Numbered from the stretch's first letter, positions 26,748 to 35,822 are shown. The stretch: 64,000 bases of DNA from Bradyrhizobium erythrophlei (GCF_900142985.1 NZ_LT670849.1:1178001-1242000), one strand, 5' to 3'. A program made the numbers and translations. The notes: generated by a model not told the origin, from the sequence alone.

Positions 26748-27983
26748 CTATTTGATCTGCACCATGCCCACCTGGTTGACGAGACTGTTGGCCATCACCG
26801 GGTTGCCGTCAGGCGTAACCGACATGTTGCGCACGATGTCCCCGCCGCCGGGAATGGCCCAGCTCTGGAATTTTTCCGTCGCCGGATCGAACCGAACGAT
26901 GGTGTTGGGCTTGGCGTTGGATTCGCTGTACCAGACCGCTCCCTTGGTGAAGACCATGCCATAGGGTTCGGACTTCGGGCCGCTTGGCGATGGCCACTCC
27001 TTGACCGCACCAGTCGCCAGATCAAGCTTGCCGATATATCCACGCGCGAAATCGGCGTACCACACTGCGCCATCGGGGCCGATCGCCAGTCGCCGCGGCC
27101 GGGCGGCCGCATCGGGCAGCGTGTATTCCTTGATCGCCATCGAATCGGGATCGATGGTGGCAACCTTGTTGGTGCCGAACTCGACGAGCACGGGCACGCC
27201 TTGCGCGTTGATCACGAGCCCATAGGGGCGCGACTTCGGGGTCGGTGACGTCACGAGCTTGATGTTACCGGTAGCGGGATCGAGCCGACCGATCAGATTG
27301 GCCTGCTGCACCGTGAACCAGAGAATCCCCTTCTGATCGAAATTGAGGGTGTGCGGATCCTTCGCGTTCGGGTCAGGCAGCCGATATTCGGTGACGATCC
27401 CGGTCTTCGGATCGAGTTTGCCGATCAGTCCGGCAAGATTTCCCGTGAACCAGATGTTGCCCTCCTTGTCGTCGACGAGACCATGCGGACCGGTGAAAGG
27501 CGATTTCAGCGTATACTCGCTGATCGCACCGGTCTTCGGATTGACCCGGCCGAGCTTATTGGCCAGTTGGGCCGCCCACCAAACCGAGCCATCGCGGGCG
27601 CCGAGTGGATCGTGCGGACGCGCGCCTTGGGTCGGCACGTCCCACATCTTGATGTCGACCTTTGCGGGACCATCGATGATGACCGCTTCCGGACGCTTGC
27701 GCTCCGGAAAATTCTTCATGAGGTAGTCGGACACAGTGCCCCACTCCTCGGCGGGAACCGGTGCATCCATATTCTGCATCATGCGCACGACAGTCAGCCA
27801 GCCCTCGGGGGTATAGCCGCCGCGAACACGGTTGATGTCATGACAGTTGTTGCAGGTGTCGACAAACCGTTGCTTGCCCGGGCCCTCCGGCCATTCCTTT
27901 GCGGTGTATTGCGCGTGCGCGGCCGACGATGCGAGCACAACCGTTGCGGACAGAAGGATAACCAGTTTGGCATGCGCCATCAT
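26748..27983 (-). CDS. Exported c-type heme / Vgb-like beta-propeller fusion protein
   Basis: The 411-residue product has a signal peptide (cleavage after AHA near residue 24) and a single CNNCH heme-c motif near residue 44. About 280 residues of a seven-bladed streptogramin-lyase-like (Vgb) propeller follow. Blades repeat the pattern IGKLDPKTG / YRLPDP / PHGL...GNIWFT. Known Vgb enzymes are cytoplasmic and linearise streptogramin B. Export and a heme make antibiotic lysis unlikely; periplasmic electron transfer linked to a propeller enzyme or sensor fits better. GGGAG lies upstream of tandem ATG codons. Confidence 0.85.
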   Translation of the reverse strand: MMAHAKLVILLSATVVLASSAAHAQYTAKEWPEGPGKQRFVDTCNNCHDINRVRGGYTPEGWLTVVRMMQNMDAPVPAEEWGTVSDYLMKNFPERKRPEAVIIDGPAKVDIKMWDVPTQGARPHDPLGARDGSVWWAAQLANKLGRVNPKTGAISEYTLKSPFTGPHGLVDDKEGNIWFTGNLAGLIGKLDPKTGIVTEYRLPDPNAKDPHTLNFDQKGILWFTVQQANLIGRLDPATGNIKLVTSPTPKSRPYGLVINAQGVPVLVEFGTNKVATIDPDSMAIKEYTLPDAAARPRRLAIGPDGAVWYADFARGYIGKLDLATGAVKEWPSPSGPKSEPYGMVFTKGAVWYSESNAKPNTIVRFDPATEKFQSWAIPGGGDIVRNMSVTPDGNPVMANSLVNQVGMVQIK

Positions 27984-28146
27984 GTTCGACTTCTCCCATT
28001 GCCCGCTTCAGCCGGGCGTCTTGATTAATTGAAACCAGCTAAGCCTCAGGCTATTCAGCCCGTCAAGCGCGGCCAATGGCGTTATAGCTGCGGGCCGTCG
28101 ACGGCGGCATTCGAATTCGACCATGTGAAATTCGGACCGATTTGCG

Positions 28147-29043
28147 TCAGCGTGAACCATGCGCGGACTTGGGTGCAGGCTCGACCGCAGCGTACCAGTC
28201 GGCCAACTGGCTGCCGGTAAAGAAACCGACATCGGCTGAAGCGCTTAGCAGATCCAGCATGCGATCGAGCTCATGGATGCGATGCGGCACCGATATCAGA
28301 TGCGGGTGCAAGCCGATGGCGAGCACGATCGCGCTGTCGCGGCATTCAGTTTCGAAGCGACGCAGCGTGAATTCCAGACGCCTCGCCATCTCGCCGGTCG
28401 CGTGCCGCTCGATCGCGTAGATGATGGAGTCGTTGACTTCAAGGTTGTACGGCATCGCAATCAAGTGGCCCGAAGTTGTCCCCATCCATGATGGCCGGTC
28501 ATCGACGACCCAATCGCAAACGTAATCGACGCCCTGGCGCTTGAGGATGTCAGGCGTGTCGACGGTCTCGCGAAGACCTGGCGACAGCCAGCCGCGCGGA
28601 CGCCGCCCGGTAAAGTCGGCGATCTTGTCGAGGCTCGCCGCGATGACCGCCCCCTCGCCGCCTTCGACATGGTTGATCGCCTTCTGGTGCATGCCGTGGC
28701 CGATGAATTCCCAGCCCGCATCGCGCATCGCCTTGGACGCTTCCGGATAGGCATCGATCACACCGGCATTGAAGCTCGTGGAAGCCGGCAAGCCACGCGA
28801 TGCAAATGCTTTCAGGATGCGGGGAAGCCCGGCGCGCATGCCGTAATCGGCCCAGGAAAAATTCGGCACGTCGGGCACGGTCTCGCGGCCATGCGGCGGC
28901 GTGACGATCGTACGCGGCATCGGCTGGTCGAATTGCCAGTTCTCCACGTTGACGACGAGATGCACGAGAATTCGTTTGCCGGCGAGCGGCGGCAACGGCG
29001 CGCGCGCCGACGACAACACATAGGGAATGCGCGGATTTGCCAT
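28147..29043 (-). CDS. Polysaccharide deacetylase-fold hydrolase, PuuE-like
   Basis: The 298-residue product has the NodB/polysaccharide-deacetylase fold in the form found in PuuE allantoinases. It shows FSWADYGMRAG near residue 63, STSFNAGVID near 88, EFIGHGMHQKAINH near 112 and GWLSPG near 150. PuuE-type proteins open cyclic ureides or act on related N-containing rings without the metal set of amidohydrolase-type allantoinases. It starts 7 bases after the ABC ATPase gene, as the last gene of that operon, so its substrate is probably what the transporter brings in. Confidence 0.8.
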   Translation of the reverse strand: MANPRIPYVLSSARAPLPPLAGKRILVHLVVNVENWQFDQPMPRTIVTPPHGRETVPDVPNFSWADYGMRAGLPRILKAFASRGLPASTSFNAGVIDAYPEASKAMRDAGWEFIGHGMHQKAINHVEGGEGAVIAASLDKIADFTGRRPRGWLSPGLRETVDTPDILKRQGVDYVCDWVVDDRPSWMGTTSGHLIAMPYNLEVNDSIIYAIERHATGEMARRLEFTLRRFETECRDSAIVLAIGLHPHLISVPHRIHELDRMLDLLSASADVGFFTGSQLADWYAAVEPAPKSAHGSR

Positions 29044-29050
29044 CCATACC

Positions 29051-29815
29051 TCAAACGGGAGCGGCGCTGACCTTCATGTCGGACATGATGCGCGCTTTGT
29101 AAGCCACGAATTCCGCGCTGGTGAGGCTCGCGATCGAACGCGGACGCGGCAGCGTGATCGGAATGGTGCGGATGATCCGGCCGGGCCGCGCCGACATCAC
29201 GCAGATCCGGTCCGACAGCAGGATCGCCTCATCGATATCGTGGGTGACAAACAACACCGTCGTGCCGAGCGATTGCCAGACGTCGAGCAGCAATTGCTGC
29301 ATCGACAATCGCGTCTGCGCATCGAGCGCGCCGAACGGCTCGTCCATCAGGAGCGCTTTCGGCGACATCGCCAGCACCCGTGCAATGCCGACGCGCTGGC
29401 GCATGCCGCCGGACAATTGCACCGGTAACGCATCGGCAAAGGATTCCAGGCCCACCACCTTCAGCAGGTTGCGCGCTTTGGATTCGTAGTCGGCGCGCGA
29501 GACGCCCTGAACCTGCGGCCCGAAAATCACGTTTTGCCACACGGTGAGCCAGGGAAAGAGTGCTGCTTCCTGAAACACCACGCCGCGGTCCGGCCCCGGC
29601 CGCGTCACGGTCTTGCCGTCGAACAACAACGTGCCTTCGGTCGTTTTCTCGAAGCCCGCGAGCAAATTGAGCAGGGTTGATTTTCCGCAGCCGGAAGGTC
29701 CAAGCAGCGCGACGAACTCGCCCTCGCCGATCGCGAGATTGATGCCGTCGAGCGCGCGGACTTCGGACTGGCCGGAGAAGGTTTTCGATACGCTTTCGAA
29801 CGCAATCGTGCCCAT
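29051..29815 (-). CDS. ABC transporter ATP-binding protein (SsuB/TauB-like)
   Basis: The 254-residue ATPase energises import through the adjacent permease. Walker A is GPSGCGKST near residue 41, the signature is LSGGMRQR near 135 and Walker B is LLMDEPFG near 158. The switch histidine is in FVTHDIDEA near 192. The ATG at 29815 lies 10 bases after the permease stop; longer in-frame starts would overlap the permease. It is typical of the nitrate/sulfonate/taurine class. Confidence 0.92.
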   Translation of the reverse strand: MGTIAFESVSKTFSGQSEVRALDGINLAIGEGEFVALLGPSGCGKSTLLNLLAGFEKTTEGTLLFDGKTVTRPGPDRGVVFQEAALFPWLTVWQNVIFGPQVQGVSRADYESKARNLLKVVGLESFADALPVQLSGGMRQRVGIARVLAMSPKALLMDEPFGALDAQTRLSMQQLLLDVWQSLGTTVLFVTHDIDEAILLSDRICVMSARPGRIIRTIPITLPRPRSIASLTSAEFVAYKARIMSDMKVSAAPV

Positions 29816-29825
29816 CGTTACACCA

Positions 29826-30707
29826 TCACGACTGGAATGATTGCAGGCGCCGCCATGCCAGCACCCATTTCTCGATGCCAAGAATGACGCGATCGCTGAT
29901 CAGGCCGAGCAGACCGATGGTCGCCATGTCGGCAATCACGACATCCATTCGCCCGACATAATAGGCGTCCCACAGCACGTAGCCGAGACCGGATTTCACC
30001 GCGACCATTTCGGCGACGATGACCGCGGTCCAGGCGATGCCGAGCCCGATCCTAAGGCCTGTAAAGATCGACGGCAGCGAAGCCGGCAACACCACACGCC
30101 GCAGAATGGTCCATCTTCCCGCGCCCATCATCATCGCGGCACGGACGAGATTGCGCTCGATGTCGCGCGCGCCCTGCGCGGTATTGACCACGATCGGATA
30201 GAACGCGCCGAGCGCGATCAAGAACACTGCGCCCATGTCACGGATACCGAACACGGCGATCGAAAACGGCAACCATGCCGTAATCGGAATCGGGCGCAGC
30301 AGTTGCACGGTCGGATCGAGCGCGCCGGATGCGATCCGGTTCCAGCCGATCGCAAGCCCGACCGGCACCGCGACCAGGATCGCGGCGAGAAACCCCTTGC
30401 CGACCCGCTCGGCGGAGAACAGCAGATTGGTCAGCCAGGTCCCGCTATAGGGGTTGAGGCTCAGTCCGCTGTTCGAACCGAACGCCCACACCTTCCACGC
30501 CTGCCAGACCCGATCCGGCGTCGGCAGCACCCCGCCGAACAGCGAACCGCCGTTGCCTGCCCATTGCCAGAGCAGGATCACCAACACCGGAAGAATGATG
30601 GCGAGCAGGATTTGCCTCAAGCTTCTGCGGCCGGCAGGCGACAGCATCAACCGGCTCGAGGCAGACGATGCCGACCGTGAAGCCATCGGTCCGGTCGAGA
30701 TCGACAT
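29826..30707 (-). CDS. ABC transporter permease (SsuC/TauC-like)
   Basis: The 293-residue permease has about six membrane helices and the ATPase-docking EAA-type loop in RAAMMMGAGRWTILRRVVLPASLP near residue 190 (first part shown: RAAMMMGAGRW). I chose the ATG at 30707, with AGGA at about 9 bases, over a TTG at 30713. It lies between the substrate-binding protein gene and the ATPase gene in one operon. Confidence 0.9.
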   Translation of the reverse strand: MSISTGPMASRSASSASSRLMLSPAGRRSLRQILLAIILPVLVILLWQWAGNGGSLFGGVLPTPDRVWQAWKVWAFGSNSGLSLNPYSGTWLTNLLFSAERVGKGFLAAILVAVPVGLAIGWNRIASGALDPTVQLLRPIPITAWLPFSIAVFGIRDMGAVFLIALGAFYPIVVNTAQGARDIERNLVRAAMMMGAGRWTILRRVVLPASLPSIFTGLRIGLGIAWTAVIVAEMVAVKSGLGYVLWDAYYVGRMDVVIADMATIGLLGLISDRVILGIEKWVLAWRRLQSFQS

Positions 30708-30750
30708 CCGCAAAAATCCTTAAAAGCCCCGCGCAGCGTTGCCGCTGCCG

Positions 30751-31746
30751 TTACCTGCCCAAAGCCTTGTCGACGAACGAGCCATCCCAATGCGCATCGA
30801 TCTCGCCCGAAACGTCCTTCTGGATCACGCCAAGATCGGCAAAGCCCTTGGCTTGACGCTTGATCTGATCGGGAGAAATGACCTCGCCGAGCTTGATGAT
30901 CTTCGCGGCCTGCGCCGAGACATCTGGCGCGAGCCCGGTCAGCTTCGCATAGGCATCACCAAAGGCTGCGGGCGATTTGGTGAGTTCCTCTTCCTTGGCG
31001 AGGTAAGCCCAGACGAAGCGCTCGAGCGCGCCGCGCTTGCCGTCGATCGCCTGCTTGGTGGCCATGAACATGCCAAGCTCGGCGCCGACGGCTTTCGATG
31101 AGCCGTATTCGAGGTCCTTGGCGAAATATCCGTAGCCTTCCATCACCGGGATCGACTCAAACGGCTCCCAGGTCACGAGACCATCGACCTCGCCCTTTTT
31201 CAGAGCCTGGTCGAAATTGGCGCCGCCGCCCTGAATGTTGATGGCCTCGAAGCTGTTATAGGGAACGTTGTTTTCGACCAGCGTCGCGGCAAACTGAAAC
31301 CAGACCGCCGAGCCCGGTGCGATCGCGATCTTCTTGCCTTTCAGGTCAGCCCAGTTGTCGAACTTCACGCCGTTGCGGCCGATCACATATTTGGGCGAGG
31401 AGCCGACCCCCATCAGCCCGACCACATTGGTCGAGCCCTGCGCCAGCGAGATCGCGAGATCGGCGGGCCCGACAGAAGCGACATCGAGAGAGCCCGCCAG
31501 CAGCGCCGTCCGCGCATCGGCATAGCGGACGAACTCGACCAGCTTGAGAGTGACGCCGAGCTTCTTCAATTCGTCGGCGACCAGAATGATGGGCGCCAGA
31601 TGGCCGACCTTCACATAGCCGACGGTCAGTTCGACCGGCGGCGTCAATGGTGCCGGCTCGGGGCTGACGGCTTTCGCCGCCGTGGACAGTGATCCGATCG
31701 CCGCAACGGCGAACAAGAGCCCAGCAATCTGCTTCAATATCCGCAC
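30751..31746 (-). CDS. ABC transporter periplasmic substrate-binding protein (SsuA/NMT1-like)
   Basis: The 331-residue product has a signal peptide (cleavage after AKA near residue 26) and the SsuA/TauA/ThiY-like two-lobe fold. It shows VGHLAPIILVADEL near residue 46, DVASVGPADLAIS near 87 and WADLKGKKIAIAPGS near 130. GGAGG lies 6 bases before the GTG start. Ligands in this family include sulfonates, nitrate, bicarbonate and pyrimidine precursors; the sequence does not say which. Element copy 2 occupies its upstream region. Confidence 0.88.
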   Translation of the reverse strand: MRILKQIAGLLFAVAAIGSLSTAAKAVSPEPAPLTPPVELTVGYVKVGHLAPIILVADELKKLGVTLKLVEFVRYADARTALLAGSLDVASVGPADLAISLAQGSTNVVGLMGVGSSPKYVIGRNGVKFDNWADLKGKKIAIAPGSAVWFQFAATLVENNVPYNSFEAINIQGGGANFDQALKKGEVDGLVTWEPFESIPVMEGYGYFAKDLEYGSSKAVGAELGMFMATKQAIDGKRGALERFVWAYLAKEEELTKSPAAFGDAYAKLTGLAPDVSAQAAKIIKLGEVISPDQIKRQAKGFADLGVIQKDVSGEIDAHWDGSFVDKALGR

Positions 31747-31870
31747 GATCTGCCTCCGTTTCGATCAGCCGTCGATCAAGCCATGGCCGCGACGTCACAA
31801 GCCGCAAATACAAGCAAAGACTGCACCAGATCACGTCTGTTGTGCAACGAGGCCAAACTCCGCTGGAAAC

Positions 31871-32050
31871 TCATATTTGCGAGTGGCCCCATGATTCCAA
31901 CATTCGCAAAGGTACCAGTTGAGAAGGGGTGCGAATGTTAGAATCGACGGACCACTAGCAAATATAGGATTCTGGTGAAGTTTAGGATTTGACATTCGCT
32001 TGGCGAGCCCGCGGCCAGGTAGGTAGCGAATGTCAAATCCACTTCACTAG
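31871..32050. repeat. Double-hairpin element, copy 2 (with extra partial arm)
   Basis: Hairpin A: outer arms 31880-31889 and 31949-31958, inner arms 31893-31907 and 31931-31945, with three mismatches, so this is the most decayed copy. Linker CAAATATAGG follows. Hairpin B: outer arms 31972-31981 and 32041-32050 (CTGGTGAAGT/ACTTCACTAG), bulge TTA, inner arms 31985-31999 and 32026-32040. Upstream, 31855-31879 resembles the right arm of B plus the CATATTTG linker, so hairpin A was once flanked by B on both sides. It lies between the amidase stop and the binding-protein gene. Confidence 0.88.
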
Positions 32051-32054
32051 CGCA

Positions 32055-33389
32055 TCATGGCTCGCCGGCAATGTCGGAGGCGACAGCTGTCGGCACGCGC
32101 CCGTGCCAGTCGGTGCGTTCCTGCAACCCGATGGCAACCTGAAGCAACATGCCTTCGCTTCCCGGCCGTCCGATCAGCTGCAGACCGACTGGCATGCCGG
32201 TGCTGTCGAAGCCCGCGGGAACCGCCAAGGCAGGCAGGCCAAGATAATTGACAAAGCGCGTAAAACGGCTGAGCGCGTACAGCACGCGCGGATTGAAACG
32301 AGCGGACGCTGGATCGACCTCGCTCACGACAGGCGTTCTGATCGGCATGACCGGTAAGACGGCAACCTGATCCTCGCCCAGGCCGCACAAGATAAATTGA
32401 TCGCGAAGCGCATCACGCGCGGCGATCGCGGCTGCAAGCTCGCTATCGGTAATCACGAGACCTTTGCTGATCCGCTTGCGCAACATGGCATCGATCGCAG
32501 GATCGTCAGCGCGCGCGCGATGCTCACGCGCGGCTTCCGCCAGCAGGACCGTGAGGGCATGAAGGTCGGCTTCCTCGGAGAAGCCATCGGTCTCCTCGAT
32601 CCGCATGCCGCCCTCCGCCAGCACGCTCACGGCGCCACGGCAAACGCCGGCGATCTCGGCGTCGCTGGCCTCGAACGCATCCCGCAACAGGACCGCTCGC
32701 GGAAGATTCTCGATATTGGTGACCGGATCGCCCGAGACAACGGGCCACAGCAGCGCGAGATCCGCAGCGCTTCGCGCGAAAATTCCAAAGGTGTCGAGGC
32801 TCGGCGCCAATGCCATCGCGCCATCCAGCGGGATCTTGCCGTGGCCCGGCTTGAGCGCTGTGATGCCGCAGCAATGCGCGGGGATGCGCACCGAACCGCC
32901 GGTGTCCGAACCAAGCGCGGCAAAGCAGCAGCCGGCCGCGACCAGAATGGCGGAGCCGGTCGATGAGCCGCCGGGGATCGCGTCGAACCGCCAAGGATTG
33001 AGCGCGCGGCGTCGCGCCATGCCCGAAGGCTCGTAGGCCAGTTCCGTCATCGTCGACGCGCCGATGAGGCTCGCACCCGCCAGATCGAGACGATCGATCA
33101 CCGAAGCGCGGGGCAGCGCCGGTGCTTGCGGCGCGGAACATCCCCAGGAAGGCCGGCTGCGTCCGGTCGCAAACATGTCCTTGGCGACATAAGGCAGACC
33201 CGCGAGCGGCCCCTCACGCACCGGCTCGGCGTGATAGATGTGTTCGACCGCGTGCAGCACGCGGCCGAGATGAGCCAATCGCCGGCGGCATTGTTCGAGG
33301 GCCGCCATCCGGCCAAGCTCGGAAAGCGAACTCCAGTCCGGCAGCCGAGCAGCCGATGTGGACGAAGCCGATATGGACGGCAATGTCAT
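32055..33389 (-). CDS. Amidase (amidase signature family)
   Basis: The 444-residue enzyme hydrolyses a carboxamide. The Ser-cisSer-Lys triad is visible: lysine in YVAKDMF near residue 70, cis-serine in PGGSSTGSA near 142 and the nucleophile in GSDTGGSVRIPA near 163. It has no signal peptide. Together with the downstream ABC importer and PuuE-like hydrolase it suggests use of an amide- or ureide-type nitrogen source. That link is inference, and element copy 2 separates it from the ABC genes. Confidence 0.9.
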   Translation of the reverse strand: MTLPSISASSTSAARLPDWSSLSELGRMAALEQCRRRLAHLGRVLHAVEHIYHAEPVREGPLAGLPYVAKDMFATGRSRPSWGCSAPQAPALPRASVIDRLDLAGASLIGASTMTELAYEPSGMARRRALNPWRFDAIPGGSSTGSAILVAAGCCFAALGSDTGGSVRIPAHCCGITALKPGHGKIPLDGAMALAPSLDTFGIFARSAADLALLWPVVSGDPVTNIENLPRAVLLRDAFEASDAEIAGVCRGAVSVLAEGGMRIEETDGFSEEADLHALTVLLAEAAREHRARADDPAIDAMLRKRISKGLVITDSELAAAIAARDALRDQFILCGLGEDQVAVLPVMPIRTPVVSEVDPASARFNPRVLYALSRFTRFVNYLGLPALAVPAGFDSTGMPVGLQLIGRPGSEGMLLQVAIGLQERTDWHGRVPTAVASDIAGEP

Positions 33390-33518
33390 GGTTTCGGGCC
33401 CATCCCCTTCGTGCGCGCTTCTTGGAACTCCCGATATATGAGAGCGTCAATTGTCTGATACCGTGGCGCGCTGAACATTCGATAGCACGAGGCCCGTCGA
33501 GGCGTGAAGTCGGACGAT

Positions 33519-34928
33519 ATGAATCTTCCTCACGACGGCTTGGCCCAACCGCAACGCGGCTGGGCCATCCTGACGATTGCGATCGGCCTGATCATGTCGG
33601 TCATGGACGGCGCGATTGCCAACGTGGCGCTGCCGACGATTGCGCGCGACCTGCATGCGAGCCCCGCTTTTTCGATCTGGATCGTCAACGGTTATCAGCT
33701 TGCGATCACGATCTCGCTGCTGCCACTGGCCTCGCTTGGCGAAATCGTCGGCTACCGCCGCGTCTATATTGCGGGGCTGCTGCTGTTCACGATCGCCTCG
33801 CTGTTTTGCGTAGCTGCAAACACGCTGACGCTATTGACGATCGCGCGCATTTTGCAGGGGTTCGGCGCCGCCGGCATCATGAGCGTCAATATGGCGCTGG
33901 TCCGGCACACCTATCCGCGCGCGATGCTCGGTCGCGGGATCGGCATCAACGCCATGGTGGTCGCGGTTTCCGCCGCCGCTGGACCTACGATTGCTGCCGG
34001 CATTCTCGCGGTCGGGCCGTGGCCGTATTTGTTTGCGATCAACATTCCGCTCGGTCTCGTCGCGCTCGTCCTCGGCATCAAATATCTGCCGCACACTAGG
34101 CCGGCAGGCCACGACTTCGACTGGAAAAGCGCGGTGCTCAGCGCCCTGACCTTTGGTTTGGGACTGGCTGCAATCGACAGCATCGGCCACGGCGAAGACG
34201 CCGCCATTGCGCTTGGCGAGTTCGGCGGCGCTGTCATCGCGGGCGTTCTTCTGGTGCGTGAACAGAAACACATGGCTTCGCCGCTGCTCCCGCTCGACCT
34301 GCTGCGCATTCCGATTTTTGCGCTCTCGATTGCGACCTCGATCGCTTCGTTCTGCGGGCAGATGCTGGCCTTCGTGGCGCTGCCCTTCTATCTCGAAAGC
34401 CGGTTCGGCTATTCGGACGTCGAGATCGGACTTCTGATCACGCCATGGCCGATTGCGGTTGCCTTTGCCGCACCGCTGGCAGGACGTCTGGTCGAACACT
34501 ATCCGGCCGGGCTTCTCGGCGGCATTGGACTGCTGTTGTTCGCGCTCGGGCTCGGCGCGCTCGCGATGCTGCCGACGCATCCTTCCCTGTTCGACGTGAC
34601 CTGGCGGATGGCGCTCGCCGGTGCAGGGTTCGGCCTGTTCCAGACTCCGAACAACCGCACCATGATCGCGGCCGCCCCGCGCGAGCGAAGTGGCGGCGCC
34701 AGCGGCATGCTCGGCACCGCGCGCCTGCTCGGACAGACCATCGGCGCCGCGCTGGTATCGCTGTTCATCGCGCGCTTTGCGCTCGACGGCGCCCGGATCG
34801 CACTGTTCGCCGCAGTCGGGTTTGCCATCGCGGGCGCCATCGTGAGCACGCTCCGGCTGTCGCAGGCCGGCGCACGGGGCGCCGAATATGTGCGGGTCAA
34901 GGAGGACCAGCGGATGAAGGGCGAATAG
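33519..34928 (+). CDS. MFS exporter, DHA2 (14-helix) type
   Basis: The 469-residue product has about 14 membrane helices. The DHA2-family signature is MDGAIANVALPTI near residue 30. The conserved LGEIVGYRRVYIAG loop and ILQGFGAAGIMSVN in helix 4-5 fit drug:proton antiporters such as SmvA or QacA. The ATG at 33519 is used; a GTG at 33504 has a poorly spaced ribosome site. It is divergent from the amidase gene. Likely exports cationic drugs or metabolites. Confidence 0.88.
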   Translation: MNLPHDGLAQPQRGWAILTIAIGLIMSVMDGAIANVALPTIARDLHASPAFSIWIVNGYQLAITISLLPLASLGEIVGYRRVYIAGLLLFTIASLFCVAANTLTLLTIARILQGFGAAGIMSVNMALVRHTYPRAMLGRGIGINAMVVAVSAAAGPTIAAGILAVGPWPYLFAINIPLGLVALVLGIKYLPHTRPAGHDFDWKSAVLSALTFGLGLAAIDSIGHGEDAAIALGEFGGAVIAGVLLVREQKHMASPLLPLDLLRIPIFALSIATSIASFCGQMLAFVALPFYLESRFGYSDVEIGLLITPWPIAVAFAAPLAGRLVEHYPAGLLGGIGLLLFALGLGALAMLPTHPSLFDVTWRMALAGAGFGLFQTPNNRTMIAAAPRERSGGASGMLGTARLLGQTIGAALVSLFIARFALDGARIALFAAVGFAIAGAIVSTLRLSQAGARGAEYVRVKEDQRMKGE

Positions 34929-34956
34929 GCCGGCTTTTGCGGCCAGGTGAGCCGCG

Positions 34957-34982
34957 TATAATTTTATAAACCAGTCTCAAAT
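34957..34982 (+). promoter_or_regulatory. Promoter -10 and half operator before the small paralogue gene
   Basis: TATAAT at 34957-34962 is a consensus -10, with only a weak TTTTGC 16 bases upstream as -35. GTCTCAAAT at 34974-34982, at the expected start of transcription, is identical to the left half of the palindrome before the XRE gene (35914-35922), so the same regulator may bind both. Confidence 0.45.
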
Positions 34983-35051
34983 TTTGTTGCTGGCGCGCCT
35001 CGTGCGCGATATAGACAATCGCTTTCTTCGCGTCTCGAAAAGGAAAGCACC

Positions 35052-35357
35052 ATGGGCGAGCTCCACGACTGGCTGTCGCAGCAACATCACGGGCTGAAGA
35101 CCTACAAGGCCTTCCGACAGACCCTGATCGACCGCGTGTCTTCCGACGCCCAACACCGCGCGCTTTACCGTCTGCTCGCCGGACTGACCGAAGAGTATAT
35201 CGCGCGCTATGACGCTGAGGCCGTCCCGGTCGAGGTCGCCGATCAGACCTACCGACATATGCTGGAGATCGTCGCCACGGCGGAAAAGGCACTGACCGCG
35301 TCAGCGCAGCAGCAGATTCAGATTTTGAATGAACTCGCCGCCGCCAAGCTCGTGTGA
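35052..35357 (+). CDS. Small cytoplasmic protein of unknown family (intact paralogue)
   Basis: The 101-residue product is unrecognised. It starts MGELHDWLSQQHHGLKTY and is predicted to be largely helical and acidic, without signal or membrane segment. AGGAAAG lies 4 bases before the ATG. A broken paralogue follows 166 bases downstream, and an XRE regulator follows that. The two copies share their leader layout and about half of their residues, which points to tandem duplication. Confidence 0.75.
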   Translation: MGELHDWLSQQHHGLKTYKAFRQTLIDRVSSDAQHRALYRLLAGLTEEYIARYDAEAVPVEVADQTYRHMLEIVATAEKALTASAQQQIQILNELAAAKLV

Positions 35358-35523
35358 CGCTTTAACGCCGCTCATTCAATCTTGGACCTGAGGTCCTTGG
35401 CCCACATTCCGGCGCCGCAGCCGGCCTCGCCCGCTTCCGCGGATTCGTAGAAAATCCTTGCATAAACAGGGATTTCGCGATAGAAGTGGTTGTTTCTTCT
35501 CGAGCTTCCGACGAGGAAACAAC

Positions 35524-35822
35524 ATGGTTGAGTTACATAGCTGGCTGTCGCATCAGCACCCCGGTCTCAAGACCTACGTCGCGCTTCAGCAAAAGACGAA
35601 CGAACTGGCGCAGTCCGATGCGGAGCACCGCGCGGTCTACAAGCTGCTGTCCTCGATCCCTTCATCGCCTCGTTTGACGAGGAGCCGCTTCCGGCCGGCG
35701 TCGCCGAGACCACCTTCCAGCGGCTGCTCGCCGTCGTGCGCGACGCCGACAACGCCATCTCGCTGGCTCCGGATCAACAGATCGATGCGCTCAACAAGAT
35801 CGCGTCCGTCGACCTCCTCTGA
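35524..35822 (+). pseudogene. Second paralogue of the small protein, broken by a frameshift
   Basis: The first 44 codons encode MVELHSWLSHQHPGLKTY and AEHRAVYKLLSS, closely matching the intact gene at 35052. After about 35655 the matching frame shifts by minus one. The shifted frame reads DPFIASFDEEPLPAGVAETT and later APDQQIDALNKIASVDLL, aligning with the rest of the intact paralogue and ending at a TGA at 35820-35822. A one-base deletion (or sequencing error) explains this. Left uncorrected, the frame runs on into Arg/Ser/Pro-rich nonsense to 35889. GAGGAAACAAC precedes the ATG. Confidence 0.8.

Noticed and set aside
26748-27983. Virginiamycin B lyase (antibiotic resistance) annotation
   Set aside because: The propeller resembles Vgb, but the signal peptide and heme-c motif place it in the periplasm with a redox role.
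35640-35680. Programmed minus-one frameshift in the second small paralogue
   Set aside because: The right frame is reached by a minus-one shift, but no X-XXY-YYZ slippery site or following stem is visible. A simple one-base deletion is more economical.
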